DNA of 64,000 nucleotides from Paenibacillus tianjinensis (GCF_017086365.1 NZ_CP070969.1:1240001-1304000), one strand, 5' to 3'. Shown: positions 42,862-53,307, numbered from the stretch's first letter. A program made the numbers and translations. The notes: generated by a model not told the origin, from the letters alone.

Positions 42862-43313
42862 AGAAATCGGGTAAACTGCTTTTCGAACTCATAACAATAG
42901 TTCTGAGGCTGATAACGGGCTACGCTGTAGCCCATTTTTTCATAAAAAGATATGCCTGCCGCATTACCTGTATCCACAGCTACCTTTGCCCGTTTGCAGC
43001 CGCGTGATAATGCAAATCGCTCCGCCCGGTCCATCAGCATATTCCCCCAGCGTTTGCGGCGCGCTGACGGGGCTATGGCCAGCATATCAATATAGAGCAA
43101 ATCACCATGCAGCATGAAATGGACAAACCCCAGCGGATCGCTCTCATAGTCGGGACAAGCTACAAGAGTAACGCCTTGGCCTAAGCGCCGGGGCAAATCT
43201 TTTCTGACCTGGCTGATTACGGTTTGCGGCAGATGCGACAACGGGACAAGCTGCTTTTCAATTAAGTCCATAATGACGCTGTCGTCCTGCTTGGGTCTGC
43301 GGTAACGAATCAT
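42858..43313 (-). CDS. GNAT-family N-acetyltransferase
   Basis: This 151-residue acetyltransferase has motif A in IDMLAIAPSARRKRWGNMLMDRAERFA and motif B in AVDTGNAAGISFYEKMGYS. It transfers acetyl from acetyl-CoA, but the acceptor is unknown. AAAGGGGG precedes the ATG at 43313 (MIRYRRPKQDD). The longer frame to 43331 is not needed. It is a single gene between two plus-strand operons. Confidence 0.85.
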   Translation of the reverse strand: MIRYRRPKQDDSVIMDLIEKQLVPLSHLPQTVISQVRKDLPRRLGQGVTLVACPDYESDPLGFVHFMLHGDLLYIDMLAIAPSARRKRWGNMLMDRAERFALSRGCKRAKVAVDTGNAAGISFYEKMGYSVARYQPQNYCYEFEKQFTRFL

Positions 43314-43419
43314 AGAGCGCCCCCTTTCCACGCATTGTCGTACATCATATGCCTGAGTCGGTGTGGGCGTTACGGAAACCGTAGAACAACGTTTTGTGAC
43401 AGTTTATGAAATAAGGGTA

Positions 43420-43448
43420 TTGACTAACCGTGTGAGGAATCATATAAT
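43420..43448 (+). promoter_or_regulatory. Sigma-A promoter of the ilv operon, TTGACT-N17-TATAAT
   Basis: The -35 lies at 43420-43425 and the perfect -10 at 43443-43448, with optimal spacing, just upstream of the T-box leader. Confidence 0.85.
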
Positions 43449-43454
43449 GTGTCT

Positions 43455-43826
43455 AAACATTTTAACGAACATACTTGCATCGGCAATGATGAGGACGAAG
43501 TTTTAAGGGCTCTTTTGCTCAGAGAGTGAGAGGATATGCTGCAACCTCCACCAGAATCCCTTATATACGAGCTCACCTCGGAGCTGTTTCCCTGAAAGGT
43601 TCACCGGCAAAAGTGGTGAAATTATTAGGGGGAATCGTTTAGTCCGCGTTACGGACTTCAGGTTACAGAGATTTGGGCCCTGCCTACATCGATGGATTTT
43701 TGTATCCTGATAAGGCGTTGCATCGTGAGATGTAATGCAAACATGGGTGGTACCACGGAAGATCAACCTTTCGTCCCTCACGCGCTTCTTCTTTGGCGCG
43801 TGGGAGGCGGAAGGTTTTTTTGTTTA
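43455..43826 (+). ncRNA. T-box leader of the ilv operon, probably leucine-specific
   Basis: A long leader carries the T-box core GGGTGGTACCACGG (43745-43758), followed by a terminator whose arms are CCCTCACGCGC and GCGCGTGGGAG, ending in seven T. The antiterminator would form between the T-box and TTCGTCCC. In Stem I, GAG-CTC-ACCTCGGAG places CTC (Leu) at 43572-43574 as the likely specifier codon. That choice is read by eye. Uncharged tRNA-Leu would bind and allow read-through into ilvB. Confidence 0.9.
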
Positions 43827-43980
43827 GAAAGTATATATGGGGACCTCCGCAAAGTACCTGAGCAACATTGAAGCAAAGCTCTACTTTGTGGGGATAATTT
43901 GTTGTCAGCCCCTTACTGTTGTATAGAAGACGGTCCGTCATTTGCATAATGAATGTTAACTATTGAAGGGAGGAATACTG

Positions 43981-45729
43981 ATGAGCGCGCAAACACCGGA
44001 AGTGCGGTCTACAGAAGAATTACGTGAGAAGTGGAAGAATCCTGAGGTGATTACGGGTTCCGAAGTCCTGCTGCGCAGTCTGGTTTTGGAAGGTGTAGAC
44101 ACTGTATTCGGATATCCGGGCGGAGCGGTATTGTATATTTACGATGCGCTTCACGGATTCGATGATTTCAAACATATTCTGACCCGTCATGAGCAGGGTG
44201 CGATTCATGCAGCAGACGGCTATGCCAGAGCAAGCGGTAAAGCGGGCGTATGTATCGCAACCTCCGGTCCCGGAGCAACCAATCTTGTTACCGGGATCGC
44301 TACAGCATTTATGGACTCGGTTCCGCTCGTGGTGATTACCGGGAATGTCTTTTCCAGCCTGATTGGAACGGACGCATTCCAGGAAGCGGATATCACTGGT
44401 ATAACGATGCCAATAACGAAACATAGCTATCTGGTGCGGGATGTTGAGGATCTTCCGCGTATTATCCACGAAGCGTTCCATATTGCAAATACTGGACGGA
44501 AGGGTCCGGTGCTGATCGATATTCCGAAGGATGTATCGGCTGCGAAGACGCTGTTCACACCGGTGCAGCATCAGGGAGTTAACCTCCGCGGCTATAACCC
44601 GCGCACCACTCCTAACAAGCTTCAGCTGGATAAGCTGATCCGTGCGATTTCGGCAGCTGAACGTCCAATAATTATTGCGGGCGGAGGCGTTATCTACTCC
44701 GGGGCGCATGAAGCGATGTACGAATTCGTGAAACGGACGGAAATCCCGATTACAACCACTTTGCTCGGCCTCGGCTGCTTCCCTAGTGCAGATGACCTCT
44801 GGATGGGAATGCCTGGGATGCACGGTACTTATACGGCCAATAACGCGATACAGCAATGTGATTTGCTGATCAATATCGGCGCACGGTTTGATGACCGCGT
44901 GACAGGCAAGCTGGACGGGTTTGCACCAAAAGCGAAGATTGTCCACATCGACATTGATCCGGCGGAAATCGGCAAGAACGTTACACCTGATATTCCAATC
45001 GTCGGTGATGTAAAGACGGTTCTGGAAATGCTCATTCCTGATGTGACGCGTGCAGCAAATGCGGATGCCTGGAGAACACAGATTGCCCAGTGGAAGCTGG
45101 ATCAGCCGCTTCGCTACAATGATTCTGATACGGAGCTCAAGCCGCAATGGGTCATTGAAATGATCAATGACACCACAAAAGGCGAGGCTATCGTAACTAC
45201 AGATGTAGGACAACATCAGATGTGGGCCGCACAGTACTACAAATTCAACCATCCGCGCTCCTGGATTACTTCCGGGGGTCTTGGAACAATGGGCTTCGGA
45301 TTCCCGTCAGCCATCGGAGCGCAAATGGCACATCCGGAACGTCTGGTAGTATCCATTAACGGAGACGGCGGCATGCAGATGTGTTCCCAGGAACTGGCCA
45401 TTTGTGCAATCAATAATATACCGGTCAAGATTGTAGTTATTAACAATCAGGTTCTGGGTATGGTACGGCAGTGGCAGAACCTCATTTATGAGAAACGTTA
45501 CAGCTATACCGATCTGGCTGGCAGCCCGGATTTCGTAAAACTGGCTGAAGCTTATGGCGTTAAAGGACTGCGGGCAACGAACAAAGAAGAAGCAGGCGCA
45601 GCGTGGAAGGAAGCACTGGAAACGCCGGGACCCGTTCTGGTAGAATTCGTTGTTCCCAAAGACGAAAATGTCTACCCGATGGTAACTCAAGGGTCAACCA
45701 TTGATCAAATGCTGATGGGGGATGAATGA
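43981..45729 (+). CDS. ilvB: Acetolactate synthase, large catalytic subunit
   Basis: IlvB condenses two pyruvates, or pyruvate with 2-oxobutyrate, using thiamine diphosphate, as the first common step to valine, leucine and isoleucine. The 582-residue protein has the N-terminal TPP activating Glu region ([30 protein letters not shown]), a middle FAD-type domain, and the TPP/metal motif [36 protein letters not shown] supports ATG 43981. The stop overlaps the ilvN start (ATGA). Confidence 0.96.
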   Translation: MSAQTPEVRSTEELREKWKNPEVITGSEVLLRSLVLEGVDTVFGYPGGAVLYIYDALHGFDDFKHILTRHEQGAIHAADGYARASGKAGVCIATSGPGATNLVTGIATAFMDSVPLVVITGNVFSSLIGTDAFQEADITGITMPITKHSYLVRDVEDLPRIIHEAFHIANTGRKGPVLIDIPKDVSAAKTLFTPVQHQGVNLRGYNPRTTPNKLQLDKLIRAISAAERPIIIAGGGVIYSGAHEAMYEFVKRTEIPITTTLLGLGCFPSADDLWMGMPGMHGTYTANNAIQQCDLLINIGARFDDRVTGKLDGFAPKAKIVHIDIDPAEIGKNVTPDIPIVGDVKTVLEMLIPDVTRAANADAWRTQIAQWKLDQPLRYNDSDTELKPQWVIEMINDTTKGEAIVTTDVGQHQMWAAQYYKFNHPRSWITSGGLGTMGFGFPSAIGAQMAHPERLVVSINGDGGMQMCSQELAICAINNIPVKIVVINNQVLGMVRQWQNLIYEKRYSYTDLAGSPDFVKLAEAYGVKGLRATNKEEAGAAWKEALETPGPVLVEFVVPKDENVYPMVTQGSTIDQMLMGDE

Positions 45730-46214
45730 CAGTGATGAAACACACGATTTCTGTGCTTGTGAATGACCAGCCGGGTGTGCTGCAGCGGGTATCTGGCTTG
45801 TTCGGACGCAGGGGTTTTAATATTGAGAGTATTACCGTTGGACAGTCTGAAGAGATTGGGCTGTCCCGGATGGTCATCGTTACACTCGGTGACCAGCATA
45901 CGCTAGAGCAGATCGAGAAGCAGCTTTATAAGCTGATTGATGTGATCAAGGTTGTGGATCTTGGCTCTAAGCCGATGGTTGCGCGTGAGCTGGCACTGAT
46001 TAAAGTCAAAGCCGAACCGGCTGAGCGCCCGGAAATTATGGGTGTAGTCGAAACCTTCCGCGCTTCTGTGGTTGATATTGGAGCAACAAGCCTGCTTGTT
46101 CAGGTAGTTGGTGATACGCAAAAGATTGATGCAATGATTGAACTAATGAAGCCTTACGGCATTAAGGAACTGTCCCGCACAGGAGTAACCGCCATGATCC
46201 GCGGGAATGCCTAG
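45726..46214 (+). CDS. ilvN: Acetolactate synthase, small regulatory subunit
   Basis: The 162-residue protein carries an N-terminal ACT domain ([31 protein letters not shown]), which binds valine for feedback inhibition, and the conserved small-subunit C-domain. It activates IlvB. An ATG at 45726 overlaps the ilvB stop. A second ATG at 45735 could also serve. It is followed by a structured intercistronic region before ilvC. Confidence 0.95.
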   Translation: MTVMKHTISVLVNDQPGVLQRVSGLFGRRGFNIESITVGQSEEIGLSRMVIVTLGDQHTLEQIEKQLYKLIDVIKVVDLGSKPMVARELALIKVKAEPAERPEIMGVVETFRASVVDIGATSLLVQVVGDTQKIDAMIELMKPYGIKELSRTGVTAMIRGNA

Positions 46215-46278
46215 TCGGTTTAATTTACGGCTTTAACGAATTACTGCTTGTTTGCATTAATTTGATAAGATCTTAATG

Positions 46279-46359
46279 AACTTCCCGCGAAAGAGCGGGA
46301 ACTTGAGGAGCGCCTGAAGCAGAAATTCTGGTCTCCAGCGCTCTTGAAGTACCCGCTCT
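46279..46359 (+). ncRNA. Structured intercistronic RNA between ilvN and ilvC
   Basis: Arms of 22 bases (46292-46313 and 46338-46359) are complementary at 19 of 22 positions around a 24-base loop. The 5' arm overlaps a smaller TTCCCGC-GAAAGA-GCGGGAA hairpin (46282-46300), so the two folds compete. No T-run follows, arguing against a simple terminator. It may be an mRNA processing or stability site. Confidence 0.6.
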
Positions 46360-46380
46360 TTACGATGGGTCCCAATTTAA

Positions 46381-47388
<1,008 letters not shown>

Positions 47389-47428
47389 TCTCATATACTT
47401 AAATTAGTTTAGATAAAAATAGTGTAAT

Positions 47429-47474
47429 CCTCAGATGCGGCCGTATTTTTTTGCGGGCCGCATTTGAGGGTTTT
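47429..47474 (+). terminator. Hairpin between ilvC and leuA
   Basis: CCTCAGATGCGGCC pairs with GGCCGCATTTGAGG around a 13-base loop, then GTTTT. It may limit read-through from ilvC into leuA or stabilise the ilvC 3' end. Confidence 0.7.
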
Positions 47475-47500
47475 AGCACAATCTTCAGGAGGTGCTCAGC

Positions 47501-49042
47501 TTGCGGAAAATATATGTGTTCGACACGACACTGCGCGACGGAGAGCAGTCGCCGGGTGTGAACCTGAATACGCGTGAGAAGGTGGAAATCGCCTACCAGT
47601 TAGAGAAGCTTGGAATTGACCGGATGGAAGCGGGTTTCCCCGCAGCATCACCGGGGGATTTGGCAGCGGTAAACGCGGTAGCCCGGGCGGTGAAGAATGT
47701 TACACTGATTGGATTGTCACGCTCCAGAGAGTCGGATATTGACGCGGTAAGAGAAGCACTGCAGGGAGCACAAGACCCTTGTATTCATATTTTCCTGGCT
47801 ACCTCACCAATTCACCGGCAGCACAAGCTTCGGATGGATAAGGCCCAGGTGCTGGAAACCGCGCAGTCGGCAATCCGCTATGCGAAGAAATATTTCTCCA
47901 AGCTGGAATTTTCTTTGGAGGATGCAGGACGTACCGAGCGTGATTTCATGGCTGAAATGGTAGCCATGGCCGTTCGCGAAGGAGCAAATGTGGTGAACAT
48001 TCCTGACACGGTTGGTTACCTGAATCCTTCAGAGTACGGGGCGATTTTCAAATTCCTGAAGGATACGGTGCCCGATATTGAGAAGGTTCAGCTTAGTGCC
48101 CATTGTCATAATGACCTGGGCATGGCTACCGCCAATACACTGGCTGCAATCCAGAACGGCGCGGATCAGATTGAGGGTACCATCAACGGCATCGGGGAAC
48201 GCGCCGGCAACACGGCGATTGAAGAAGTGGCTCTGGCGCTGGAGACACGCAGCGAATTTTTTGGCGCCAAGACTTCGCTTGTCCTGTCGGAAATCTCCCG
48301 TACCAGCCGTCTGGTCAGTAAGCTGACCGGTATGGCTGTTCCGGGCAACAAAGCTATTGTCGGAGCCAATGCTTTTGCGCATGAGTCAGGTATCCATCAG
48401 GATGGAATGCTCAAGGAGAAAACAACCTACGAAATCATGACGCCGGAAACCATCGGGCTGAAAGAGAGCAAGCTGGTGCTGGGCAAGCACTCCGGCCGTC
48501 ATGCTTTCCGTGATAAGCTCAGTGATCTGGGCTATGATGTGCCGGAAGAAGCATTGAACACCGCCTTTGCGAAGTTCAAGGATCTGGCGGATAAGAAGAA
48601 AGAGGTTTCCGATGAGGATATCCTGGCACTGCTGGAGGAAAAGCTGGGGGATACGCCGGAGATTTTCAGCCTGCAGACTATTTATGTAACTTATGGCAAT
48701 GAAGCTGTTCCTACGGCAAAAGTTGTCATCAAAGGCCAGGAAGCTGAACCGATTGTCGCAACAGCTGAAGGTAACGGTTCTGTAGATGCAATTTATAATG
48801 CCATTGATCAGGCTACCGGCGAGGAAGTTACACTGGGTGACTATTCCATAAAAGCCGTCAGCAGAGGTAAGGACGCGCAGGGGGAAGTTCATGTTGTGCT
48901 GTCGCAGGGTGAAGTTGCCGCACAGGGACGCGGATTAAGTACGGATATTCTCGAGGCCAGTGCCCGGGCTTATCTGGATGCGCTCAACAAGCTGTTGGAG
49001 AAACGTAAAACGTATACACGGCGTGATCATGCGCAGTTGTAA
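47501..49042 (+). CDS. leuA: 2-isopropylmalate synthase
   Basis: LeuA condenses acetyl-CoA with 2-oxoisovalerate, the first committed step to leucine. The 513-residue protein has the DRE-TIM barrel with DTTLRDGEQSPGV, the metal-binding HCHNDLGMATANTLAA, and a C-terminal regulatory domain (from about 390) for leucine feedback. AGGAGG is eight bases before a TTG at 47501, the preferred start. The GTG at 47492 overlaps the ribosome site itself. The usual leuBCD genes do not follow directly. Confidence 0.95.
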   Translation: MRKIYVFDTTLRDGEQSPGVNLNTREKVEIAYQLEKLGIDRMEAGFPAASPGDLAAVNAVARAVKNVTLIGLSRSRESDIDAVREALQGAQDPCIHIFLATSPIHRQHKLRMDKAQVLETAQSAIRYAKKYFSKLEFSLEDAGRTERDFMAEMVAMAVREGANVVNIPDTVGYLNPSEYGAIFKFLKDTVPDIEKVQLSAHCHNDLGMATANTLAAIQNGADQIEGTINGIGERAGNTAIEEVALALETRSEFFGAKTSLVLSEISRTSRLVSKLTGMAVPGNKAIVGANAFAHESGIHQDGMLKEKTTYEIMTPETIGLKESKLVLGKHSGRHAFRDKLSDLGYDVPEEALNTAFAKFKDLADKKKEVSDEDILALLEEKLGDTPEIFSLQTIYVTYGNEAVPTAKVVIKGQEAEPIVATAEGNGSVDAIYNAIDQATGEEVTLGDYSIKAVSRGKDAQGEVHVVLSQGEVAAQGRGLSTDILEASARAYLDALNKLLEKRKTYTRRDHAQL

Positions 49043-49078
49043 AGATGTATAATTTTCTGCATCACTACATTTGATGAA

Positions 49079-49124
49079 GCCATCCATTCAGTGGGAAATT
49101 CTCCGCTGTTGGATGGTTTTTTGT
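49079..49124 (+). terminator. Terminator after leuA
   Basis: CCATCCATTCAGTGG pairs with CCGCTGTTGGATGG, followed by six T, so transcription probably ends here and leuB is transcribed separately. Confidence 0.85.
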
Positions 49125-49239
49125 GTTGGGTTTAGAAGGATTTACAATCGTTATTTTATGGTTTTAATGCTTGGTATTTATCCTGTTAGAATATACAGTG
49201 GAGACAGTGATATTAAACGAAAAAATTTTTTCATTTGCT

Positions 49240-49266
49240 TGCAGGGGTATAGGAGTCCCCGGCGTC
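49240..49266 (+). promoter_or_regulatory. Candidate ECF-type promoter, TGCAGG-N17-CGTC
   Basis: TGCAGG (49240-49245) and CGTC (49263-49266) resemble ECF sigma promoters such as those read by SigV-like factors. It lies about 30 bases before the sigma gene and may give autoregulation. The match is moderate. Confidence 0.35.
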
Positions 49267-49296
49267 TAACGTTATGAAGAAGGAGGGGAGAACTAC

Positions 49297-49839
49297 TTGG
49301 AAGAGGCAGAATGGATTTCAGCTGTGCTTAGCGGCCAAAGCCAAGCTTTTGGACATTTGGTAACACGTTATCAGGGCATGGTATACAGAGTATGCATCAA
49401 AATTACGGGAGAAGCCGAGTCGGCCAAGGATATGGCCCAGGAAGTCTTCATCAAAGCCTACAAGGCGCTCCCCTCCTTCAGGGGACAATCCTCATTCTCC
49501 ACCTGGCTGTACCGGATTGCTTACAGGACCTGTCTGGACTGGAAACGGGCGAATGACAGAGAGTGGCGGCACCGCAGTACAGCGGACTATACGGAAAATG
49601 ATTGGGTCACCTCACAGACGCCGGAGCATGTTGCGCTCCGCAAGGAAGCCTCGGAGGAGCTGGACCAGAATTTAAACAGTCTCACAGAACCGTACCGGTC
49701 GGTCGTGCAGCTGTATTATTTTCAGCGTCACTCCTATCAGGAGATCGCCGAGCAGAAAGGCGTCTCGGTCAAAACAGTTGAATCACAGCTCTATAGAGCC
49801 AGACAGATGATGCGCAAAAGCGGGGAGGAATGGCGATGA
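49297..49839 (+). CDS. ECF-type sigma factor
   Basis: The 180-residue extracytoplasmic-function sigma factor has region 2 at about 20-85, including GQSSFSTWLYRIAYRTCLDWKR, and region 4 with HSYQEIAEQKGVSVKTVESQLYRAR. It starts at TTG with AGGAGGGG nine bases upstream. It would redirect RNA polymerase in response to envelope stress once the neighbouring anti-sigma factor lets go. The downstream cluster is the probable regulon core. Confidence 0.92.
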   Translation: MEEAEWISAVLSGQSQAFGHLVTRYQGMVYRVCIKITGEAESAKDMAQEVFIKAYKALPSFRGQSSFSTWLYRIAYRTCLDWKRANDREWRHRSTADYTENDWVTSQTPEHVALRKEASEELDQNLNSLTEPYRSVVQLYYFQRHSYQEIAEQKGVSVKTVESQLYRARQMMRKSGEEWR

Positions 49840-50279
49840 ATTGTGCTACAGTCAAAGAATGGATGCCGCATTATATCGAAGGCATGCTGTCTCCAGAAGT
49901 GGAGCTGAATATCCGCCTGCACATTGAAGCTTGTCCCGACTGCTCATCGTGGCTGGAGGAAGCTAAAGGGCTTGCTGCACTATGGAGCGACATGGAACGT
50001 GGAGCAGACACACTGGAACCTCTGGATTTTCCTGACCTTACCGTAGATGTGATGGCACATATTGAAAAGCTTGAATCGGGACGCCGGGAACGCGCCACAA
50101 AAGCGACCATGGCCAGACGCCGTACTGCGCCGGGAACCTCGTGGATGCATTATGGAGTTGCAGTAGGCTTGACCTTCCTGCTGCTGCAGTTTGGTGTTTT
50201 CGAAGATTTGGCCTATGGAATCAACGAGATCAACGGACAGATGTCCACTTCGGTGACGGCGTGGTTTAATCCCAAGTGA
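49836..50279 (+). CDS. Anti-sigma factor with zinc-finger domain
   Basis: The 147-residue membrane protein has an N-terminal zf-HC2 (anti-sigma) motif, HIEACPDCSSW (H-x3-C-x2-C), a linker, and one membrane helix at about 105-124 (YGVAVGLTFLLLQFGVF). It would hold the ECF sigma factor at the membrane. ATG 49836 overlaps the sigma stop (ATGA) after GGGGAGG, so the two are made together. Confidence 0.88.
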   Translation: MNCATVKEWMPHYIEGMLSPEVELNIRLHIEACPDCSSWLEEAKGLAALWSDMERGADTLEPLDFPDLTVDVMAHIEKLESGRRERATKATMARRRTAPGTSWMHYGVAVGLTFLLLQFGVFEDLAYGINEINGQMSTSVTAWFNPK

Positions 50280-50299
50280 GCCATAAATAGTTATACTCA

Positions 50300-50379
50300 C
50301 AAAACTTGGTAAATGATTCCGAAGCCAGTTTTGTACGAAACAGAGTTACAGAAGGATTACTCACAAAACTTTTAGGAGG
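50300..50379 (+). promoter_or_regulatory. Recurrent CAAAAC/GTTTTG leader, copy 5
   Basis: The central GTTTTG (50328-50333) can pair with CAAAAC upstream (50300-50305) or with CAAAAC downstream (50364-50369), which continues as TTTTAGGAGG. TTACTCACAAAACTT-like sequence occurs in both flanks. CCGAAGCCAGTTTTGTACGAA shares long stretches with copies 2 and 4. Lying inside the sigma-factor cluster, it could uncouple later genes from the sigma genes. Confidence 0.65.
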
Positions 50380-50386
50380 ATATAGG

Positions 50387-50887
50387 ATGATTAAGAAAAA
50401 ACGCTGGCTTACCTTTTTCCTGGCACTGGTTCCGGGACTCGGGCATTTATATTTGGGGTTCAAAAAGCTGGGTCTGCAATACATGATCGGAGCCTCAATG
50501 TGTATTATGTTCATCCCATCCATGCCAATGGTATTCCCGTTCGCACTGGCTGCCCTATGGTTCTACCAGCTGTTTGATGCGCTGCAGAAGGCGGCATGGA
50601 TGAAGATGGCGGCTGCCGAGCATGAACGGATGATGTTCCACCCCGACAGCTTCGGAGCTCCTTGGAGTATGGGAATGCCTCCTCATATTCCAGATTATCC
50701 GCATGATGATGTGAATCCGGTTTGGGTAGGCATCGGCTGTGTAGCTGCAGGCTGCATGCTGCTCCTGATTACAGCGTTTCCGTGGCTCTGGCGCATCCTC
50801 TCCGATATGAATATCGGGTCGATCCTGCTGTCACTGGCTCTCATCGGATACGGCTTTAGAATGCTCAAAAATAACTCAAAAGTATAG
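50387..50887 (+). CDS. Small integral membrane protein of the envelope-stress cluster
   Basis: The 166-residue protein begins MIKKKRWLTFFLALVPGLGHLYLG, a motif seen in TM2-like and YvlD-neighbour proteins. It has about four hydrophobic segments (8-25, 35-57, 107-126, 135-155). The middle is rich in Met and His (MMFHPDSFGAPWSMGMPPHIP), which could bind metal, though this is speculative. AGGAGG is seven bases before ATG 50387. The longer frame to 50306 lies in the leader. Function unknown. Confidence 0.75.
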   Translation: MIKKKRWLTFFLALVPGLGHLYLGFKKLGLQYMIGASMCIMFIPSMPMVFPFALAALWFYQLFDALQKAAWMKMAAAEHERMMFHPDSFGAPWSMGMPPHIPDYPHDDVNPVWVGIGCVAAGCMLLLITAFPWLWRILSDMNIGSILLSLALIGYGFRMLKNNSKV

Positions 50888-50907
50888 AGAAATGGGGATT
50901 AAAAGCC

Positions 50908-51999
50908 ATGGGGAGATGGAAAATCGGCAGCTTTACTGCTGCACTAGGCTGCATCGCAGTGGGAGTAATTATAGTTCTGGCCCAGATTGATGTGGTTTCA
51001 TACGACATCTTGGGTTATCTGTGGCCGGCACTGCTTATTCTGTTCGGTCTGGAAATGCTGATCCGGCTGTTCTTCCGTTCGGATGTGAAGACGCGTGTCA
51101 GCGGATGGGCCATTGTCCTGATTATCGTCCTGGTGGCTGCAAGCGGGGGACAGACCGTATTGGCCGGGGGAACACTGGGCGGAATTTTTGGCAAAACACA
51201 ATTGACGCCGCTTAGCGGAACAGTGGAAGTGAAGCCGGAGATTAAACAGGTTAAGATTGATTTGCCCAGCGGAAAAGTGAAGATACAGGGAGTAGAAGGA
51301 GCTACCCTCAACTATGAGGGCAAGCTCGAATTGCCGGGCAGCTCGGAAAGCGAAGCGGCAAGTGAGATGGAGAAGAAATGGAAGGTGTCAACGGAAGGCG
51401 ATACGCTGATTCTGAAGCTGGACCTGGAAACGAATTGGCTATCCGGTATTCATTTTGGGATCTACACCAAAGAGCCGTATTTGAATGTCAGTCTTCCGAA
51501 GAATCTGGCCGTGGAAGTGGAGACCAGCGACGGATCCATTGAAGCGGGCAGCCTGCAGGCAGGGCTTGAAGTGGATACCAGCAACGGAACCCTCGATATC
51601 CACGATATCGCCGGAGGAGTAGATGCCCATACCAGCAATGGAACCATTAGTGCACAGAATGTGCAGGGGGAAACCGAGCTTGTAAGCTCTAATGGTGCAA
51701 TAACACTTACCAATATTGACGGTTCATTATCTGCGAAGAGCAGTAATGGCAAGATCAGCATTAATTCTGCTGTTACAGGCGACTGGGATTTCTCCTCGAG
51801 CAATGGTAAAGTCACAGTCAATCTGCCGGCAGCAACGGACGCCAAAATTAAAGCGGATACGAGCAACGGGTCACTGAAGGGTAATGTAGCCTGGGAACGT
51901 GATGGGGATAACAATGGAACAGCTGTGCTTGGAAAAGGTACTCATGAGGTATCATTATCTACCAGCAACGGATCGATAACAGTCGATACAGCCGAATAA
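50908..51999 (+). CDS. Membrane-anchored DUF4097 protein (LiaF/YvlB-like)
   Basis: The 363-residue protein has an N-terminal LiaF-type transmembrane region (GCIAVGVIIVLAQIDVV, LGYLWPALLILFGLEMLIRLFF, WAIVLIIVLVAASG). An extracellular DUF4097 beta-helix follows, made of TSNGTLDIHD/TSNGTISAQN/SSNGAITLTN-like repeats from about 195 on. Such proteins accompany LiaRS- or SigW/PspC-controlled envelope-stress systems. Adjacent to the ECF pair, it probably senses or shields the membrane. Confidence 0.85.
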   Translation: MGRWKIGSFTAALGCIAVGVIIVLAQIDVVSYDILGYLWPALLILFGLEMLIRLFFRSDVKTRVSGWAIVLIIVLVAASGGQTVLAGGTLGGIFGKTQLTPLSGTVEVKPEIKQVKIDLPSGKVKIQGVEGATLNYEGKLELPGSSESEAASEMEKKWKVSTEGDTLILKLDLETNWLSGIHFGIYTKEPYLNVSLPKNLAVEVETSDGSIEAGSLQAGLEVDTSNGTLDIHDIAGGVDAHTSNGTISAQNVQGETELVSSNGAITLTNIDGSLSAKSSNGKISINSAVTGDWDFSSSNGKVTVNLPAATDAKIKADTSNGSLKGNVAWERDGDNNGTAVLGKGTHEVSLSTSNGSITVDTAE

Positions 52000-52008
52000 C
52001 AAAAAGCA

Positions 52009-52052
52009 GGAGCACTCCCCGCGCAGGCATTATCGGGGAATGCTCCTTTTTT
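52009..52052 (+). terminator. Terminator after the DUF4097 gene
   Basis: GGAGCACTCCCCG pairs with CGGGGAATGCTCC around a 12-base loop, followed by six T. Confidence 0.93.
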
Positions 52053-52099
52053 ACAGTCAATGAATGTTAAATCATACCAGTTTATTTTGATTGTACTGC

Positions 52100-53080
52100 T
52101 TACCAGGCATAAGCATTCGGAGCGGCACCGCCCGGACCCGGGAAGATTTCATCCAATCGTTTCAGTACACTTTCATCCAGTACAACCTCAAGACAGCGCA
52201 GTGCGCTTTCCAGCTGCTCCAGTGTGCGCGGTCCGATAATCGGCGCCGTTACTGCCGGATTAGTCAGCAGCCAGGCAAGGGCGATGTTATCCTGCGGTTC
52301 ACCGAGATCGCGGCTTAAATCCGCAAATTGCTCCAGCTGATGTTTATGTTGTTCTACACGCTCCGGATTACCCCCGCTGCGGCTGCCCTCAATTTTCTTA
52401 AGTGCATTGCGGCCGAGCAGTCCACCGTCCAGCGGGCTCCAGGGAATAACGCCAAGACCAAGGTTCTGAGACGCAGGCAGCACTTCTAATTCAGGTAGAC
52501 GGCAGGTCAGGCTGTACTTGTGCTGTTCCGATACCAGCCCCAGGAACCCGCGTGCTTTTGCCTCCTGCTGGGCGACGGCAATATCCCATCCGGCAAAATT
52601 GCTGGAACCGACATAACCGATCTTACCTTGGCTTACGGCTAGCTCAAAGGCACCCCACAGCTCGTCCCAGGACACTGTACGGTCCACATGGTGCATCTGG
52701 TACAGTTCAATGTGATCGGTCTGCAGACGTTGCAGGGATCCTTCCAGATGGCGGCGGATAATGTAGGAGGAGAGACCGCTCTCATCATTAGGCCCGTCAA
52801 GCTTATCACTCATAGCACCATAGACTTTGGTAGCCAGCACGACCTTTTCCCGCCGTCCCCCGCCAAGCTTGAACCAGCGGCCGATAATCGTTTCTGTGAG
52901 CCCGGAGTTTTCGCCCCATCCGTAAATGTTAGCGGTATCAAAAAAATTTATTCCGGCATCCAGTGCGGCGTCCATCATCCGGAAAGCTTCTTTCTCGTCC
53001 GTAATCGGGCCAAAGTTCATAGTGCCCAGACAGAGGCGGCTAACCTTAAGCCCTGACTTACCCAGCTTCGTATATTGCAC
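52100..53080 (-). CDS. Aldo/keto reductase
   Basis: This 326-residue NADPH-dependent oxidoreductase has a TIM barrel. The catalytic tetrad is visible as Asp in FFDTANIYG, Tyr in the same strand, Lys in ATKVYG and His in YQMHHVDRT. The C-terminal ligand of LAWLLTNPAVTAPIIGPRTLEQL is typical of AKR families related to YajO/YhdN. Substrate unknown. It faces away from leuB, sharing the control region at 53081-53298. Confidence 0.9.
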   Translation of the reverse strand: MQYTKLGKSGLKVSRLCLGTMNFGPITDEKEAFRMMDAALDAGINFFDTANIYGWGENSGLTETIIGRWFKLGGGRREKVVLATKVYGAMSDKLDGPNDESGLSSYIIRRHLEGSLQRLQTDHIELYQMHHVDRTVSWDELWGAFELAVSQGKIGYVGSSNFAGWDIAVAQQEAKARGFLGLVSEQHKYSLTCRLPELEVLPASQNLGLGVIPWSPLDGGLLGRNALKKIEGSRSGGNPERVEQHKHQLEQFADLSRDLGEPQDNIALAWLLTNPAVTAPIIGPRTLEQLESALRCLEVVLDESVLKRLDEIFPGPGGAAPNAYAW

Positions 53081-53187
53081 TTTACCATCACTCCTTTACG
53101 ATATTGAGTAGCTTCCAAAGATTAACACTAACATACTAATTGTAAACAACTTAAGAAATAAGAGCAAATTTCCTGTAAGCAATCATT

Positions 53188-53202
53188 ATAGGCAATACCT
53201 AT
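53188..53202. promoter_or_regulatory. LysR-type operator-like palindrome ATAGG-N5-CCTAT
   Basis: ATAGGCAATACCTAT has perfect five-base arms and the T-N11-A spacing that LysR-type regulators prefer, in the divergent region between the aldo/keto reductase and leuB. No LysR gene is adjacent, so the regulator is unknown. Confidence 0.5.
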
Positions 53203-53307
53203 CACTTTCATAGAATCTATATCTTTGTCCTTTGGCTCCCGTTATGATACAACAATAGACAGAAGAACTATGTCTGCGTGCAGCAGAACATCTAAGGAGT
53301 GACGGAA

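Noticed and set aside
43827-43980. Second hairpin (CCGCAAAGT/ACTTTGTGG) between the T-box and ilvB considered as another riboswitch
   Set aside because: It is small, without conserved core motifs or T-run. It is probably incidental leader structure.
44020-45252. 410-codon open frame on the minus strand opposite ilvB
   Set aside because: It lies wholly inside a highly conserved gene on the other strand, has no ribosome site and no recognisable motif. Long antisense frames are common opposite genes with this codon bias.
49071-49277. 68-codon plus-strand frame after leuA
   Set aside because: It starts inside the leuA terminator hairpin and covers the candidate sigma promoter.
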